Assembly (NCBI GenBank): GCA_031278315.1
Contig: JAITKS010000210.1
Location: forward strand, 1-9,617
Length of the DNA: 9,617 bases
Source of the DNA: Planctomycetaceae bacterium
GTDB lineage: Bacteria; Planctomycetota; Planctomycetia; Pirellulales; Thermoguttaceae
Direction: 5' to 3'
Of this stretch, positions 1 through 6,653 are shown one piece after another. The notes beneath the pieces are model-generated. The model saw nothing but the letters and a program-made list of their open reading frames with translations. It was not told the origin of the DNA and did not search any database. Position 1 is the stretch's first letter, and each line of letters starts with the position of its first letter. Made by a program: the position numbers and the translations under genes.

Positions 1-120
1 AAAAACAACAAAAACAATTTGAAAAAAGAACCTCATCAAAGTTATTGTTATTTGAAAAATAAAATTAACATTTTATCTCATTTGAAAATTCATTTTTTGT
101 GATAACAATTAAATTGATCT

Positions 121-148
121 GTAGAGACACAATGCCTCGTGTCTATAC
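121..148. repeat. Degenerate palindromic element (hairpin), copy 1
   Basis: Ten-base arms GTAGAGACAC (121-130) and GTGTCTATAC (139-148) pair with one mismatch around an 8-nt loop. The layout resembles the short dispersed palindromes of the GTAGAGACGCAATGC type that I recall from intergenic DNA of several AT-rich bacteria. That family assignment is from memory and unverified. A related copy in inverted orientation follows at 171-192. No T-tract follows the stem, so it does not look like an intrinsic terminator. Confidence 0.55.
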
Positions 149-170
149 GTTACGGAATAAACTAATTTAA

Positions 171-192
171 GAGCCGCAAAGCATTGCGTCAC
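171..192. repeat. Degenerate palindromic element (hairpin), copy 2, inverted
   Basis: Arms 171-178 (GAGCCGCA) and 185-192 (TGCGTCAC) pair at six of eight positions around the loop AAGCAT. Its reverse complement contains CGCAATGC, matching the CACAATGC core of the element at 121-148. This looks like a second, decayed, oppositely oriented copy 22 nt away. It probably lies in or near the leader of the first methyltransferase gene. Confidence 0.45.
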
Positions 193-286
193 TATAGAAT
201 TTTTCCTTTGTTACTTTTTTCGTTACAAAAAATAAATTGAATATTATATGTATAGTCATTTGAATTTCAGTTAAAACAGAAAATTT

Positions 287-293
287 AAGGGAG
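287..293 (+). promoter_or_regulatory. Ribosome binding site of the first methyltransferase
   Basis: The sequence AAGGGAG lies 12 nt before the ATG at 306. The spacing is somewhat long, but it is the only purine-rich Shine-Dalgarno-like run near this start and supports choosing it. Confidence 0.6.
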
Positions 294-305
294 AACAGTT
301 TATTT

Positions 306-1631
306 ATGGCTACTGGAATATCAAAAACGAAATGGCGAGGTTCTCTTGCTGAAATACAATATCCATGGAAAATACAACCGAATGATCTATCAATAACGTT
401 AGATTACAAAGGGAAAAAAACAGAACGTGAAATTATTTCAGGTGAACGTTCCGATTGCAAATTATTTTGGACTTCCGATAGAAAAAATTCTACGCCCAAT
501 TTATTGTTTTGGGGAGATAATCTTCATATTTTAAGAGCTTTGTTAGACGACTCTAATATCTGTGGTAATGTGAGTTTAATTTATATCGATCCCCCATATT
601 CGACTAATAATATTTTTCAAACAAGAGACCAAACAGACGCATACGCCGATTTATTAAAAGGTTCACATTATATCGAATTTATCAGAGAGCGGTTAATTGT
701 TATGCGCGATTTACTTTCAAGCGATGGTTCGATTTATGTTCATTTAGATGCGAATATGGCATTTGAAATAAAAATTATTATGGATGAAATATTTGGAAAA
801 AATAATTTTCGTAATTGGATTACAAGGAAAAAATGCAGTACGAAAAATACAACTCGAAAAAGTTATGGAAATATATCAGATTATATTCTTTTTTATACGA
901 AAACGGAAAATTATAAATGGAACCGACCTTATGATGCATGGCAAGAAAACCGTATCTATGAAGAGTATCCTTATATTGATGAAAAAAATGGTAAACGATA
1001 TAAAAGAGTACCGATTCATGCTCCCGGAAAACGAAATGGTGAAACCGGAAAAAAATGGAAAGGAATGTTACCGCCTGAAGGAAAACATTGGCAATTGACT
1101 CCTGAAAAATTAGACAAGTTAGATGTGAATAATGAAATATATTGGTCAAGTAATGGTAATCCAAGACGAAAAATTTTTTTCGATGAAAATAAAGGAATTC
1201 CGCAACAAGATATTTGGTTACATTATCGTGATTCAATCAATCAAAATATGAGAGTAACCGGATATCCTACCGAAAAAAATTTACAGATGTTGGAAAATAT
1301 TGTTAATGCTTCATCAGACGAAGGCGATATTGTTTTGGACGCTTTTTGCGGATCAGGTACAACAATGCAAGCAGCGCATAATATGAATCGCCGATGGATC
1401 GGCATTGATAATCAAGAAAATGCAATTGGAAGTGTGTTGAAACGTTTTCATATTGGAGTTGATGTTATGGGAGATTTTGTAAAGAATAAAAAAGATACTG
1501 CTTTGCTGCCGCATCAATTGATTGATAAGAATTACTTTACACAATCACTGTTTGAATCTTGTAAATTTGAACTTATGGTTGATAAATCTTACTGGAAATC
1601 TGCTTGTGAATATTTTAAGATAACATCATGA
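306..1631 (+). CDS. Site-specific DNA methyltransferase, beta-class amino-MTase (N6-adenine or N4-cytosine)
   Basis: A 441-residue protein of the N6_N4_Mtase family, which transfers a methyl group from S-adenosylmethionine to an exocyclic amino group in DNA. The catalytic motif IV, DPPY, is at residues 95-98 (IDPPYSTNN context). The AdoMet-binding motif I, DAFCGSGTT, is at 345-353, and GYPTEKN (319-325) sits where this family carries its HPTQKP-like motif. Motif IV before motif I is the beta-class order also found in type III Mod subunits. A GDNLHILRALL segment (70-80) is the usual N-terminal motif. The stretch between motifs, about 165-340, should hold the target recognition region; its specificity cannot be read. 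The extra C-terminal tail of about 65 residues has no motif I recognise. The second methyltransferase follows 70 nt downstream on the same strand. It could be a type II, type III-like or orphan enzyme. Confidence 0.93.
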   Translation: MATGISKTKWRGSLAEIQYPWKIQPNDLSITLDYKGKKTEREIISGERSDCKLFWTSDRKNSTPNLLFWGDNLHILRALLDDSNICGNVSLIYIDPPYSTNNIFQTRDQTDAYADLLKGSHYIEFIRERLIVMRDLLSSDGSIYVHLDANMAFEIKIIMDEIFGKNNFRNWITRKKCSTKNTTRKSYGNISDYILFYTKTENYKWNRPYDAWQENRIYEEYPYIDEKNGKRYKRVPIHAPGKRNGETGKKWKGMLPPEGKHWQLTPEKLDKLDVNNEIYWSSNGNPRRKIFFDENKGIPQQDIWLHYRDSINQNMRVTGYPTEKNLQMLENIVNASSDEGDIVLDAFCGSGTTMQAAHNMNRRWIGIDNQENAIGSVLKRFHIGVDVMGDFVKNKKDTALLPHQLIDKNYFTQSLFESCKFELMVDKSYWKSACEYFKITS

Positions 1632-1701
1632 AAATTTGATTTTTTTGTCTCAATATAAATTTACTAAAACCGCCTGTAAGGGCTAATAAATTTTTGTACA
1701 A

Positions 1702-2676
1702 ATGATGACAACATCAAATCGCGCTCCTCGTAACAGGACTTTGACAATCACAGACAAAGATCGTGAATGTTATAAACAACAATTAGTTTATCCTAAAGCC
1801 TCGCTGACATTGGAACAAATCATCAATAAGACAATATGCGATGATACGATGAATGTTCTTGATAAGTTACCGACAACGTTTGCCGATTTGCTGATTATTG
1901 ATCCGCCCTATAATCTGGACAAAAATTTCAATGGATTACGATTTTCTAAAACCGACGATGAAATTTATTTGGAATATCTGAAAAGTTGGTTTCCGAAAAT
2001 TGTTGCGATTTTGAAACCGAATGCTTCTGTTTATATTTGCGGCGATTGGAAAAGTACGTTTTGTCTGTATCAAATAATGAAAGAACATACGGCTATTCGT
2101 AATAGAATTACATGGCAACGCGAAAAAGGACGCGGCGCGAAAACAAATTGGAAAAATGCGATGGAAGATATCTGGTTCGGCACAATTGGAAACGATTATT
2201 ATTTTAACGCTGATGCCGTAAAACAAAAACGAAAAGTAATTGCTCCCTATCGTGAAAATGGTCAACCCAAAGATTGGGAAGAAACAGAGGACGGAAATTT
2301 TCGTTTGACCTATCCGAGTAATTTTTGGGACGATATTTCTATACCTTATTGGTCAATGCCGGAAAATACGGATCATCCTACACAAAAGCCGGAGAAACTT
2401 ATTGCCAAATTGATTTTGGCAAGTTGTCCAGACAATGGAATTGTTTTTGATCCATTTTTAGGTTCGGGAACAACTTCGGTAGTTGCCAAAAAACTTGGCA
2501 GACAATATATCGGAATTGAAAAGAACGAAGAATATTGTTTATGGACAGAAAAACGTCTTGCAATTGCCGAAACAAATAAAACCATTCAAGGTTATTCCAA
2601 CGGCGTTTTCTGGGAACGAAACACATTAAATTTACAGTTAAATAAACAGAAAAAAAATAATATATCAGTAGAATAA
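1702..2676 (+). CDS. Site-specific DNA methyltransferase, beta-class, DPPYN type (probable N6-adenine)
   Basis: A 324-residue amino-methyltransferase. Motif IV is DPPYN at residues 67-71, HPTQKPEKL is at 225-233, and the AdoMet-binding motif I is FDPFLGSGTT at 249-258, followed by YIGIEKN (269-275). This beta-class order and length match compact N6-adenine enzymes of the MboII/RsrI kind. Adenine specificity is inferred from DPPY and general resemblance. Two consecutive ATGs (1702, 1705) can start it, and an in-frame stop at 1687-1689 rules out an ATG start further upstream. No Shine-Dalgarno is well placed: AAGGG at 1678-1682 is 19 nt away, so translation may depend on coupling or a leaderless-like mode. 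Outside the shared motifs it differs from the upstream methyltransferase, so the pair is not a recent duplication. No nuclease gene follows; the next gene is the convergent histidine kinase. Confidence 0.93.
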   Translation: MMTTSNRAPRNRTLTITDKDRECYKQQLVYPKASLTLEQIINKTICDDTMNVLDKLPTTFADLLIIDPPYNLDKNFNGLRFSKTDDEIYLEYLKSWFPKIVAILKPNASVYICGDWKSTFCLYQIMKEHTAIRNRITWQREKGRGAKTNWKNAMEDIWFGTIGNDYYFNADAVKQKRKVIAPYRENGQPKDWEETEDGNFRLTYPSNFWDDISIPYWSMPENTDHPTQKPEKLIAKLILASCPDNGIVFDPFLGSGTTSVVAKKLGRQYIGIEKNEEYCLWTEKRLAIAETNKTIQGYSNGVFWERNTLNLQLNKQKKNNISVE

Positions 2677-2758
2677 TTGTTTTCGTTTTTTTGGTTGTTT
2701 ACGAATTTTAAGCTACTTCCGTAAGCTGACGCATACAATTAATAAAGTGTCGTCTCTA

Positions 2759-2784
2759 GCGGGACTTCTTGATATTTAGCTCTT
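2759..2784 (+). repeat. Dispersed intergenic repeat, copy 1 (GCGGGACTTCTTGAT core)
   Basis: The 15 bases at 2759-2773 recur exactly at 9424-9438. Similarity continues, with four mismatches in total, to 2784. Both copies lie between genes and in the same orientation. The core is GC-richer than its surroundings, which makes chance identity less likely. Function unknown. Confidence 0.6.
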
Positions 2785-2785
2785 G

Positions 2786-2803
2786 TTCGTGTATTTCGTG
2801 TTT
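2786..2803 (+). repeat. Two copies of a 9-nt unit TTCGTGTAT/TTCGTGTTT
   Basis: A 9-nt period, TTCGTGTAT then TTCGTGTTT, directly after the dispersed repeat at 2759. On the other strand it reads as CACGAA units. It resembles the nine-base arrays that I recall from planctomycete and other intergenic DNA, and it parallels the CACAGAGAA array at 9348-9374. Confidence 0.45.
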
Positions 2804-2829
2804 AAAAATTACAAAAAATTTGAAAAGAA

Positions 2830-2847
2830 ATTATTTCAATTATTTCA
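2830..2847 (+). repeat. Perfect tandem duplication of the 9-mer ATTATTTCA
   Basis: Two exact head-to-tail copies, 2830-2838 and 2839-2847, lie between the convergent stop codons of the second methyltransferase and the histidine kinase. I see no proper intrinsic terminator in this 206-nt gap, so both genes may rely on factor-dependent termination. Confidence 0.5.
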
Positions 2848-2882
2848 CCGATATATTACAAATTTGCTGCTGGTGATATTAT

Positions 2883-5800
2883 TTATTTTGATTGCGGATT
2901 TCTTTTTCCTATCCATAGTTCTAGTGCATTTTTTAGTTTTATTGGGTCTATTGGTTTTGTTAAATGATCATCCATGCCCGATTCAATGCTTTTTTGATAA
3001 TCTACATCCATCGCATTGGCTGTCATTGCTAGAATTGGTACTTTCGATAATCCCGGTCTGTTTAATTCCCTGATTTTTTTCGTTGCCGTTAAACCATCCA
3101 TAACCGGCATCTGAATATCCATCAAAATTAAATCGAAGTCTTCTTTTTGTACTGCTTCAACAGCTTCCATTCCATTGTTTGCAATAACCAAATTTACACC
3201 TAATAATCTCAATATTTCTTTAGCAACAACTTGATTTATCTTGTTGTCTTCAACCAAAAGAATTTTCTTTCCCTCAATTTTATCTTTGACTTGCTCTACA
3301 TTTTTTACTTCCGGTATTGTTTCTTTTACATTAAAGACACGGCTAAATGCTGCACTCAAATCACGAATTGTAATTGGTTTTACAAGGAATCCCGCAATTG
3401 CAAGGTCGCGCGATTGCCGTAAACACTCACCTCTATCATAAGCTGAAATCATTAAAATTTGAGGTTGATCTACAATATCAGACGAGATTCTAATTCGCCG
3501 TATTGTCTCAATTCCGTCAAGCCGCGGCATCTTCCAATCAATAAGAGTTAAATCATAATGATTGTTCGTTCTTGTTGCGTCAACAAGAGCAGCTATTGCC
3601 GATTCACCGGAATCTACCAAGTCAACTCGCATCGATAAAGAAACGATCAACTCCCGCAAATGTTCTCTTGCAACCGGATCGTCATCTGCTACTAAAATTC
3701 GGCGTCCTTCAAAATTTGTTTTCGCAACAGCACAATTAACAGACTCGCCCGTAACTTTAGTAAACGGCAGAATAAACCAAAACATCGACCCCTTACCAAC
3801 TTGACTCTTAACTCCAATCGTTCCGCCCATCAATTCCACAAGATTTTTCACAATCACAAGACCAAGTCCCGTACCGCCGTACTTGCGTGTCATCGAACCA
3901 TCCGCTTGCGTAAACGACTTGAAAAGATTAGAAACCTGCTCCTCTGTCATACCTATTCCAGTATCAAAAACCTCGAACATTAACAACGTAGTATTATTTG
4001 AATTGTCGTCTTTAAGAGTGTTGTTTGAATCATCTATCCCGTTTTTATTGCAAGTCAAATTTACGTTATCCGAATCACACGAGTCATCAAATTGAGTTGT
4101 AACCGATTTTTCGTTACGTTTATTCTTGTCTTTGAAAAACACGTCGATATTAATTGTAACACTTCCGTTTTCTGTAAACTTAACGGCATTGTTCACGAGA
4201 TTTGTCAAGATTTGTCTCAATCGAGTCGGGTCGCCGATTAAATGGTCGTAAACACGTTCTGATACATTTGTCCGCAATTCTAATCCTTTTTCATTTACAC
4301 GGATTTCTGCAATGTTGATAACATCACGCAATACTTCCGAAAGATGAAATTGAATACTCTCAATTTCAATTTTGCCCGCTTCAATTTTGGAGAAGTCGAG
4401 AATGTCATCAATAATTTCGAGTAAATTCATTGTTGCGGTTTGTGTTTTTTGTAGATAATCGCGTTGTTTATCTGTCAATTCTGTTTGTAAACAAAGATAT
4501 GTCATTCCTAGAATTGCATTCATCGGCGTTCTAATTTCGTGACTCATACGAGCGAGAAATTCGCCTTTCGCTTTTGTTCCTTCTTCTGCCCAATCTCTAG
4601 CGATTTTCATTGCACGTTCTGAATTTTTCAATTCAGTAATATCAACTTCCCAGCATAACCACGACGTTTCACCTTTATACTGGATAACTTGATATGTCAT
4701 TAGGAAATCACGAATTATTCCGTCGGCGCAGTGTAATTGGACGGGATGATTTATAACCGTCGGATTGGACTTTATTTTGTTTTCGACCTTGCTCCTCGCA
4801 ACAGAATCGACATAAATATTCCGAACAGAATCTCCAATTTTCGTTCCGTGCATTGCGGCGAATATTTTATTTTGCAATTTCAGAATACCATTTGTTGTAA
4901 TTATCACGCCGGTCGGACTCGTTTCAAAAATTCTTCTCATCAGAGCTTGTTCAACTTGAAGCGATTCATGCGTGTTACATCTTATAATCGCCGATGCAAT
5001 TAACATTCCCGCAGATTGTAAAATCGATATTTCGACATCGTTCCAAGTTCTTTCATGTACACTATCTTCAAATCCGATAAATCCCCATAGTTCGTCTCTA
5101 AACATAATCGGCGTAACTAGAATTGAACACACGCAGCGCGATTTAAAATAATTCAACTCAACTTGTGTTGCCGAGCTGACAATATTATTAACACACTTGC
5201 CTGCTAAAAGAATTTCATGCCAAGGTGAAACCGCTTCTTCAAACGGAATATCAACCAAATAACCGTCCGATTGCTGCAAACCGGAAACAGACTTGCTAGA
5301 CCATTCATAAAGTTGCGCCGTGTAAAGCCGTCCATCTTTGCCCGTGTGATTCTTCCAAACGTAAACATTATCTACACCGGTTACATCGCCAAGAATTTTT
5401 AACGAGTGCCAAATCTGTTTTGTGAAATCATCATATTCATCGAGCAGGATTTTTGCGACCTCATTTGTTGCCGACGATAATTTATCACGTATTTCAAGCG
5501 ACCTTTCAGCCTCCTTGATTTTTGTAATATCTTGAATTGTCCCGCCGGCGCGAATCGGTACGCCGTCCGTATCAACTGCAAAAGCAATTCCGTGAATATG
5601 AATCCAGATCGGCGAATTGTTCGGCTTTGTTATCAAACGGCAAATATAATCAATATTACCGCAGCTTTCTCCGCTGAAAAAACCTTTCAAATGGTTACTC
5701 ACCTGTTCGACATCTTCAGGCAATATAAGAGATAACCAATTATCCAACGTAATCTTGTCAACTTCAGAACGCAAATAACCGTAACGTTCCAAAAAACCAT

Positions 5801-5975
5801 GAGCAAAATATAGCATCTGGTTTTCAATATCGCAATTCCAAACTCCAATACCGGACAAACTTAACACTTTAATAACGTTAAATTTAGTATTAGTAGAATT
5901 CGAATCCGACTTATTATTTTGTGAATTTAAAAACCATGTCATGAATAGTGCAATTGTAGATTGTGAACCGTTCAC
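2883..5975 (-). CDS. Soluble hybrid histidine kinase: PAS-GAF-PAS-HisKA-HATPase-REC-REC
   Basis: A 1030-residue sensor kinase. Domains in order: PAS with C-terminal PAC (about 32-155), GAF (about 165-335), second PAS (about 345-450), HisKA dimerisation domain with phospho-acceptor H479 in MSHEIRTP, then the HATPase domain. In the ATPase, the N-box is NLVNNAVKF (592-600), the G1 motif DTGIGM (671-676) and the G2 motif GGTGLGL (700-706). Receiver 1 spans about 758-880 (acidic pocket D764-D766, acceptor D813, S844, K866). Receiver 2 spans about 903-1024 (E909/D910, acceptor D953, T985, K1007). All phosphotransfer residues are intact. There is no signal peptide or membrane helix, so it should sense a cytoplasmic cue. 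An Asp/Asn-rich insertion interrupts the ATPase at about 612-662. No HPt domain or separate response regulator is visible here. The start is GTG at 5975 or ATG at 5942 (residue 12); neither has a clear Shine-Dalgarno, and both leave PAS1 whole. Confidence 0.95.
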   Translation of the reverse strand: MNGSQSTIALFMTWFLNSQNNKSDSNSTNTKFNVIKVLSLSGIGVWNCDIENQMLYFAHGFLERYGYLRSEVDKITLDNWLSLILPEDVEQVSNHLKGFFSGESCGNIDYICRLITKPNNSPIWIHIHGIAFAVDTDGVPIRAGGTIQDITKIKEAERSLEIRDKLSSATNEVAKILLDEYDDFTKQIWHSLKILGDVTGVDNVYVWKNHTGKDGRLYTAQLYEWSSKSVSGLQQSDGYLVDIPFEEAVSPWHEILLAGKCVNNIVSSATQVELNYFKSRCVCSILVTPIMFRDELWGFIGFEDSVHERTWNDVEISILQSAGMLIASAIIRCNTHESLQVEQALMRRIFETSPTGVIITTNGILKLQNKIFAAMHGTKIGDSVRNIYVDSVARSKVENKIKSNPTVINHPVQLHCADGIIRDFLMTYQVIQYKGETSWLCWEVDITELKNSERAMKIARDWAEEGTKAKGEFLARMSHEIRTPMNAILGMTYLCLQTELTDKQRDYLQKTQTATMNLLEIIDDILDFSKIEAGKIEIESIQFHLSEVLRDVINIAEIRVNEKGLELRTNVSERVYDHLIGDPTRLRQILTNLVNNAVKFTENGSVTINIDVFFKDKNKRNEKSVTTQFDDSCDSDNVNLTCNKNGIDDSNNTLKDDNSNNTTLLMFEVFDTGIGMTEEQVSNLFKSFTQADGSMTRKYGGTGLGLVIVKNLVELMGGTIGVKSQVGKGSMFWFILPFTKVTGESVNCAVAKTNFEGRRILVADDDPVAREHLRELIVSLSMRVDLVDSGESAIAALVDATRTNNHYDLTLIDWKMPRLDGIETIRRIRISSDIVDQPQILMISAYDRGECLRQSRDLAIAGFLVKPITIRDLSAAFSRVFNVKETIPEVKNVEQVKDKIEGKKILLVEDNKINQVVAKEILRLLGVNLVIANNGMEAVEAVQKEDFDLILMDIQMPVMDGLTATKKIRELNRPGLSKVPILAMTANAMDVDYQKSIESGMDDHLTKPIDPIKLKNALELWIGKRNPQSK
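5963..5975. promoter_or_regulatory. Perfect 6+1+6 dyad GTGAACCGTTCAC at the kinase start
   Basis: Arms GTGAAC and GTTCAC flank one central base. The dyad covers the possible GTG start of the histidine kinase; if translation begins at the ATG at 5942, it lies in the leader. It could be an operator for a dimeric repressor or pure chance. It lacks the four-base spacer of the Gram-positive LexA/DinR box, so I do not call it that. Confidence 0.3.
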
Positions 5976-6009
5976 ATTTCAGTTAAAACAAAATTATGTC
6001 TGTTCGCTG

Positions 6010-6015
6010 ATTATA
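6010..6015 (-). promoter_or_regulatory. Possible -10 box (TATAAT) for the histidine kinase
   Basis: On the - strand these bases read TATAAT, a perfect match to the sigma-70 -10 consensus, 34 nt before the GTG start. No good TTGACA-like -35 lies 16-18 nt upstream and there is no TGn extension. In AT-rich DNA such a match alone is weak evidence. Confidence 0.3.
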
Positions 6016-6035
6016 CGTATCGTTCTATGAATTTC

Positions 6036-6042
6036 AGGTGAT
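6036..6042 (+). promoter_or_regulatory. Strong Shine-Dalgarno sequence (AGGTGAT) of a small ORF
   Basis: AGGTGAT matches the complement of the 16S rRNA 3' end and sits 5 nt before the ATG at 6048 (7 nt counting from the GGTG core). It is the best ribosome binding site in the window and the main reason to consider the small ORF real. Confidence 0.4.
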
Positions 6043-6047
6043 ATAAA

Positions 6048-6191
6048 ATGCTATTCGTTAAAAAATCTCTATTAAATAAGCAAGCAAATCAAATCAAATC
6101 AAATCAAATCGAAAATTCAAATAAGAACGATTTAAAAATCGGGCAATTAACAAATACAATTCTTACGTTCATTATTAATTCAGAAATTTAA
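6048..6191 (+). CDS. Possible small protein, 47 residues, unknown function
   Basis: ATG to TAA gives a 47-residue product starting MLFVKKSLLNKQ and ending FIINSEI. It is basic and Asn/Gln/Lys-rich, with a short hydrophobic patch near the C-terminus (about 39-43) that is too short for a normal membrane helix. No family is recognised. Support comes from the well-placed AGGTGAT and a frame that stays open through AT-rich DNA. Against it are the low-complexity composition, the short length and the lack of a clear promoter. It is divergent from the histidine kinase, with 72 nt between the two starts, so any regulation would be shared. Its middle is encoded by a (CAAAT)5 array; because the unit is 5 nt, gain or loss of one copy would shift the frame. 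It may equally be non-coding sequence. Confidence 0.3.
   Translation: MLFVKKSLLNKQANQIKSNQIENSNKNDLKIGQLTNTILTFIINSEI
6085..6110 (+). repeat. Pentanucleotide tandem repeat (CAAAT)5
   Basis: Five exact copies of CAAAT plus one further C. The array lies upstream of the histidine kinase and inside the possible small ORF 6048-6191. Repeats of this type can change copy number by slipped-strand mispairing, although five copies is near the low end for frequent slippage. Confidence 0.85.
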
Positions 6192-6333
6192 TTGTGATTT
6201 GTCAATTTTATATTTTTAATTTAGCAGCTGCCGTAAAAATTATCAAAAAAATAAAAGTGTAATCAGAGCTTAAAAACAGTTTCGTCTCGTTTGCAACAGA
6301 CATCTTTAGGAACGGTAACAAACCGATTAACGA

Positions 6334-6645
6334 TTATTCTGTTATGCTTTGTCGTGATTCTTGTTCTCGTTGTGCTGCTAAATACATCGTTCTGAGTTCA
6401 TGCAAAACACCTGCTATCTTTGTAGATTCTTCATCTGTACGGTTACCTTCTGTTTTCGATTCAATTACGGCAATTGTATTGATCAAATGTTTTGCCTGAT
6501 TCAATTTTATTTCTGTTTTATTGTTGATTGGGTTAGGAAATATTCCCATTGAAGTCATCGCTTGTGCAGCTATACCGCTAACGAGTACAAGCAGCGAAGG
6601 TTCAGGTAACGGGACATCTTGAGGTATATCTTTTTCTGTTGTCAT
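6334..6645 (-). CDS. DUF1844 family protein
   Basis: A 103-residue soluble protein matching the DUF1844 pattern as I know it. It has an N-terminal proline-rich lead, then LPEPSLLVLVSGIAAQAM (13-30), GIFPNP (34-39), an AKHLINTIAVIESKTEGNRT helix (51-70) and a final helix with VLHELRTMYL (80-89). The family is small, all-helical and of unknown function. It is common in Planctomycetota, Acidobacteria, Verrucomicrobia and deltaproteobacteria, often as a single housekeeping-like gene. Full family length and the conserved KTxGNxT and LRxxY elements suggest an intact gene. There is no Shine-Dalgarno before the ATG; the leader is A-rich and then a degenerate GTTGATT array. It lies 358 nt upstream of the kinase on the same strand, so it is probably a separate transcript. 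This gene is the best lineage marker in the window. Confidence 0.85.
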   Translation of the reverse strand: MTTEKDIPQDVPLPEPSLLVLVSGIAAQAMTSMGIFPNPINNKTEIKLNQAKHLINTIAVIESKTEGNRTDEESTKIAGVLHELRTMYLAAQREQESRQSITE

Positions 6646-6653
6646 TTTTTAAT

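Larger units (their letters stand above)
1..305. other. Non-coding leader region upstream of the methyltransferase pair
   Basis: No credible open reading frame is visible in these 305 bases. The region is very AT-rich, with three copies of the 9-mer ATTTGAAAA at 17-25, 50-58 and 80-88, about three helical turns apart. Two degenerate palindromic elements lie at 121-148 and 171-192 and are listed separately. The last 50 bases hold the likely ribosome binding site and a 15-mer (264-278) that recurs upstream of the histidine kinase. I could not identify a convincing -35/-10 pair for the methyltransferase operon. Confidence 0.6.
5976..6333. other. Gap between the kinase and DUF1844 genes
   Basis: This 358-nt gap holds the upstream region of the histidine kinase, a possible 47-codon small gene on the + strand (6048-6191) with a strong ribosome binding site, and a (CAAAT)5 array. 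The 15-mer at 5976-5990 also occurs at 264-278, upstream of the first methyltransferase. From 6192 to 6333 I see nothing beyond AT-rich DNA and a weak 4-bp inverted repeat (6313-6325) just past the DUF1844 stop codon, which is too short to be a convincing terminator. Confidence 0.5.

Noticed and set aside
17..88. Three ATTTGAAAA copies about 30-33 nt apart, possible phased bending
   Set aside because: The motif is expected often in DNA this AT-rich, and only three copies are seen; noted in the region entry but not claimed as a functional site.
99..111. TGTGATAACAATT resembling half of the lac operator
   Set aside because: Short AT-rich match with no second half and no lac-type genes nearby; treated as coincidence.
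820..1236. 138-codon frame on the - strand inside the first methyltransferase
   Set aside because: Antisense shadow of a gene with clear catalytic motifs; composition (Phe/His/Tyr-rich) is typical of a reverse frame of Lys/Glu-rich coding DNA.
1672..1683. Small hairpin with GTAA loop between the two methyltransferase genes
   Set aside because: Only four base pairs, one of them G-U; too weak for a terminator, and the gap is short enough for cotranscription.
2783..3073. Hydrophobic open frame on the + strand overlapping the end of the kinase
   Set aside because: Most of it is antisense to the conserved second receiver domain of the kinase, and its hydrophobic composition follows from that reverse frame. 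No ribosome binding site.
6313..6325. Inverted repeat CGGT/ACCG after the DUF1844 stop
   Set aside because: Four base pairs and no T-tract in the direction of transcription; not a credible terminator.
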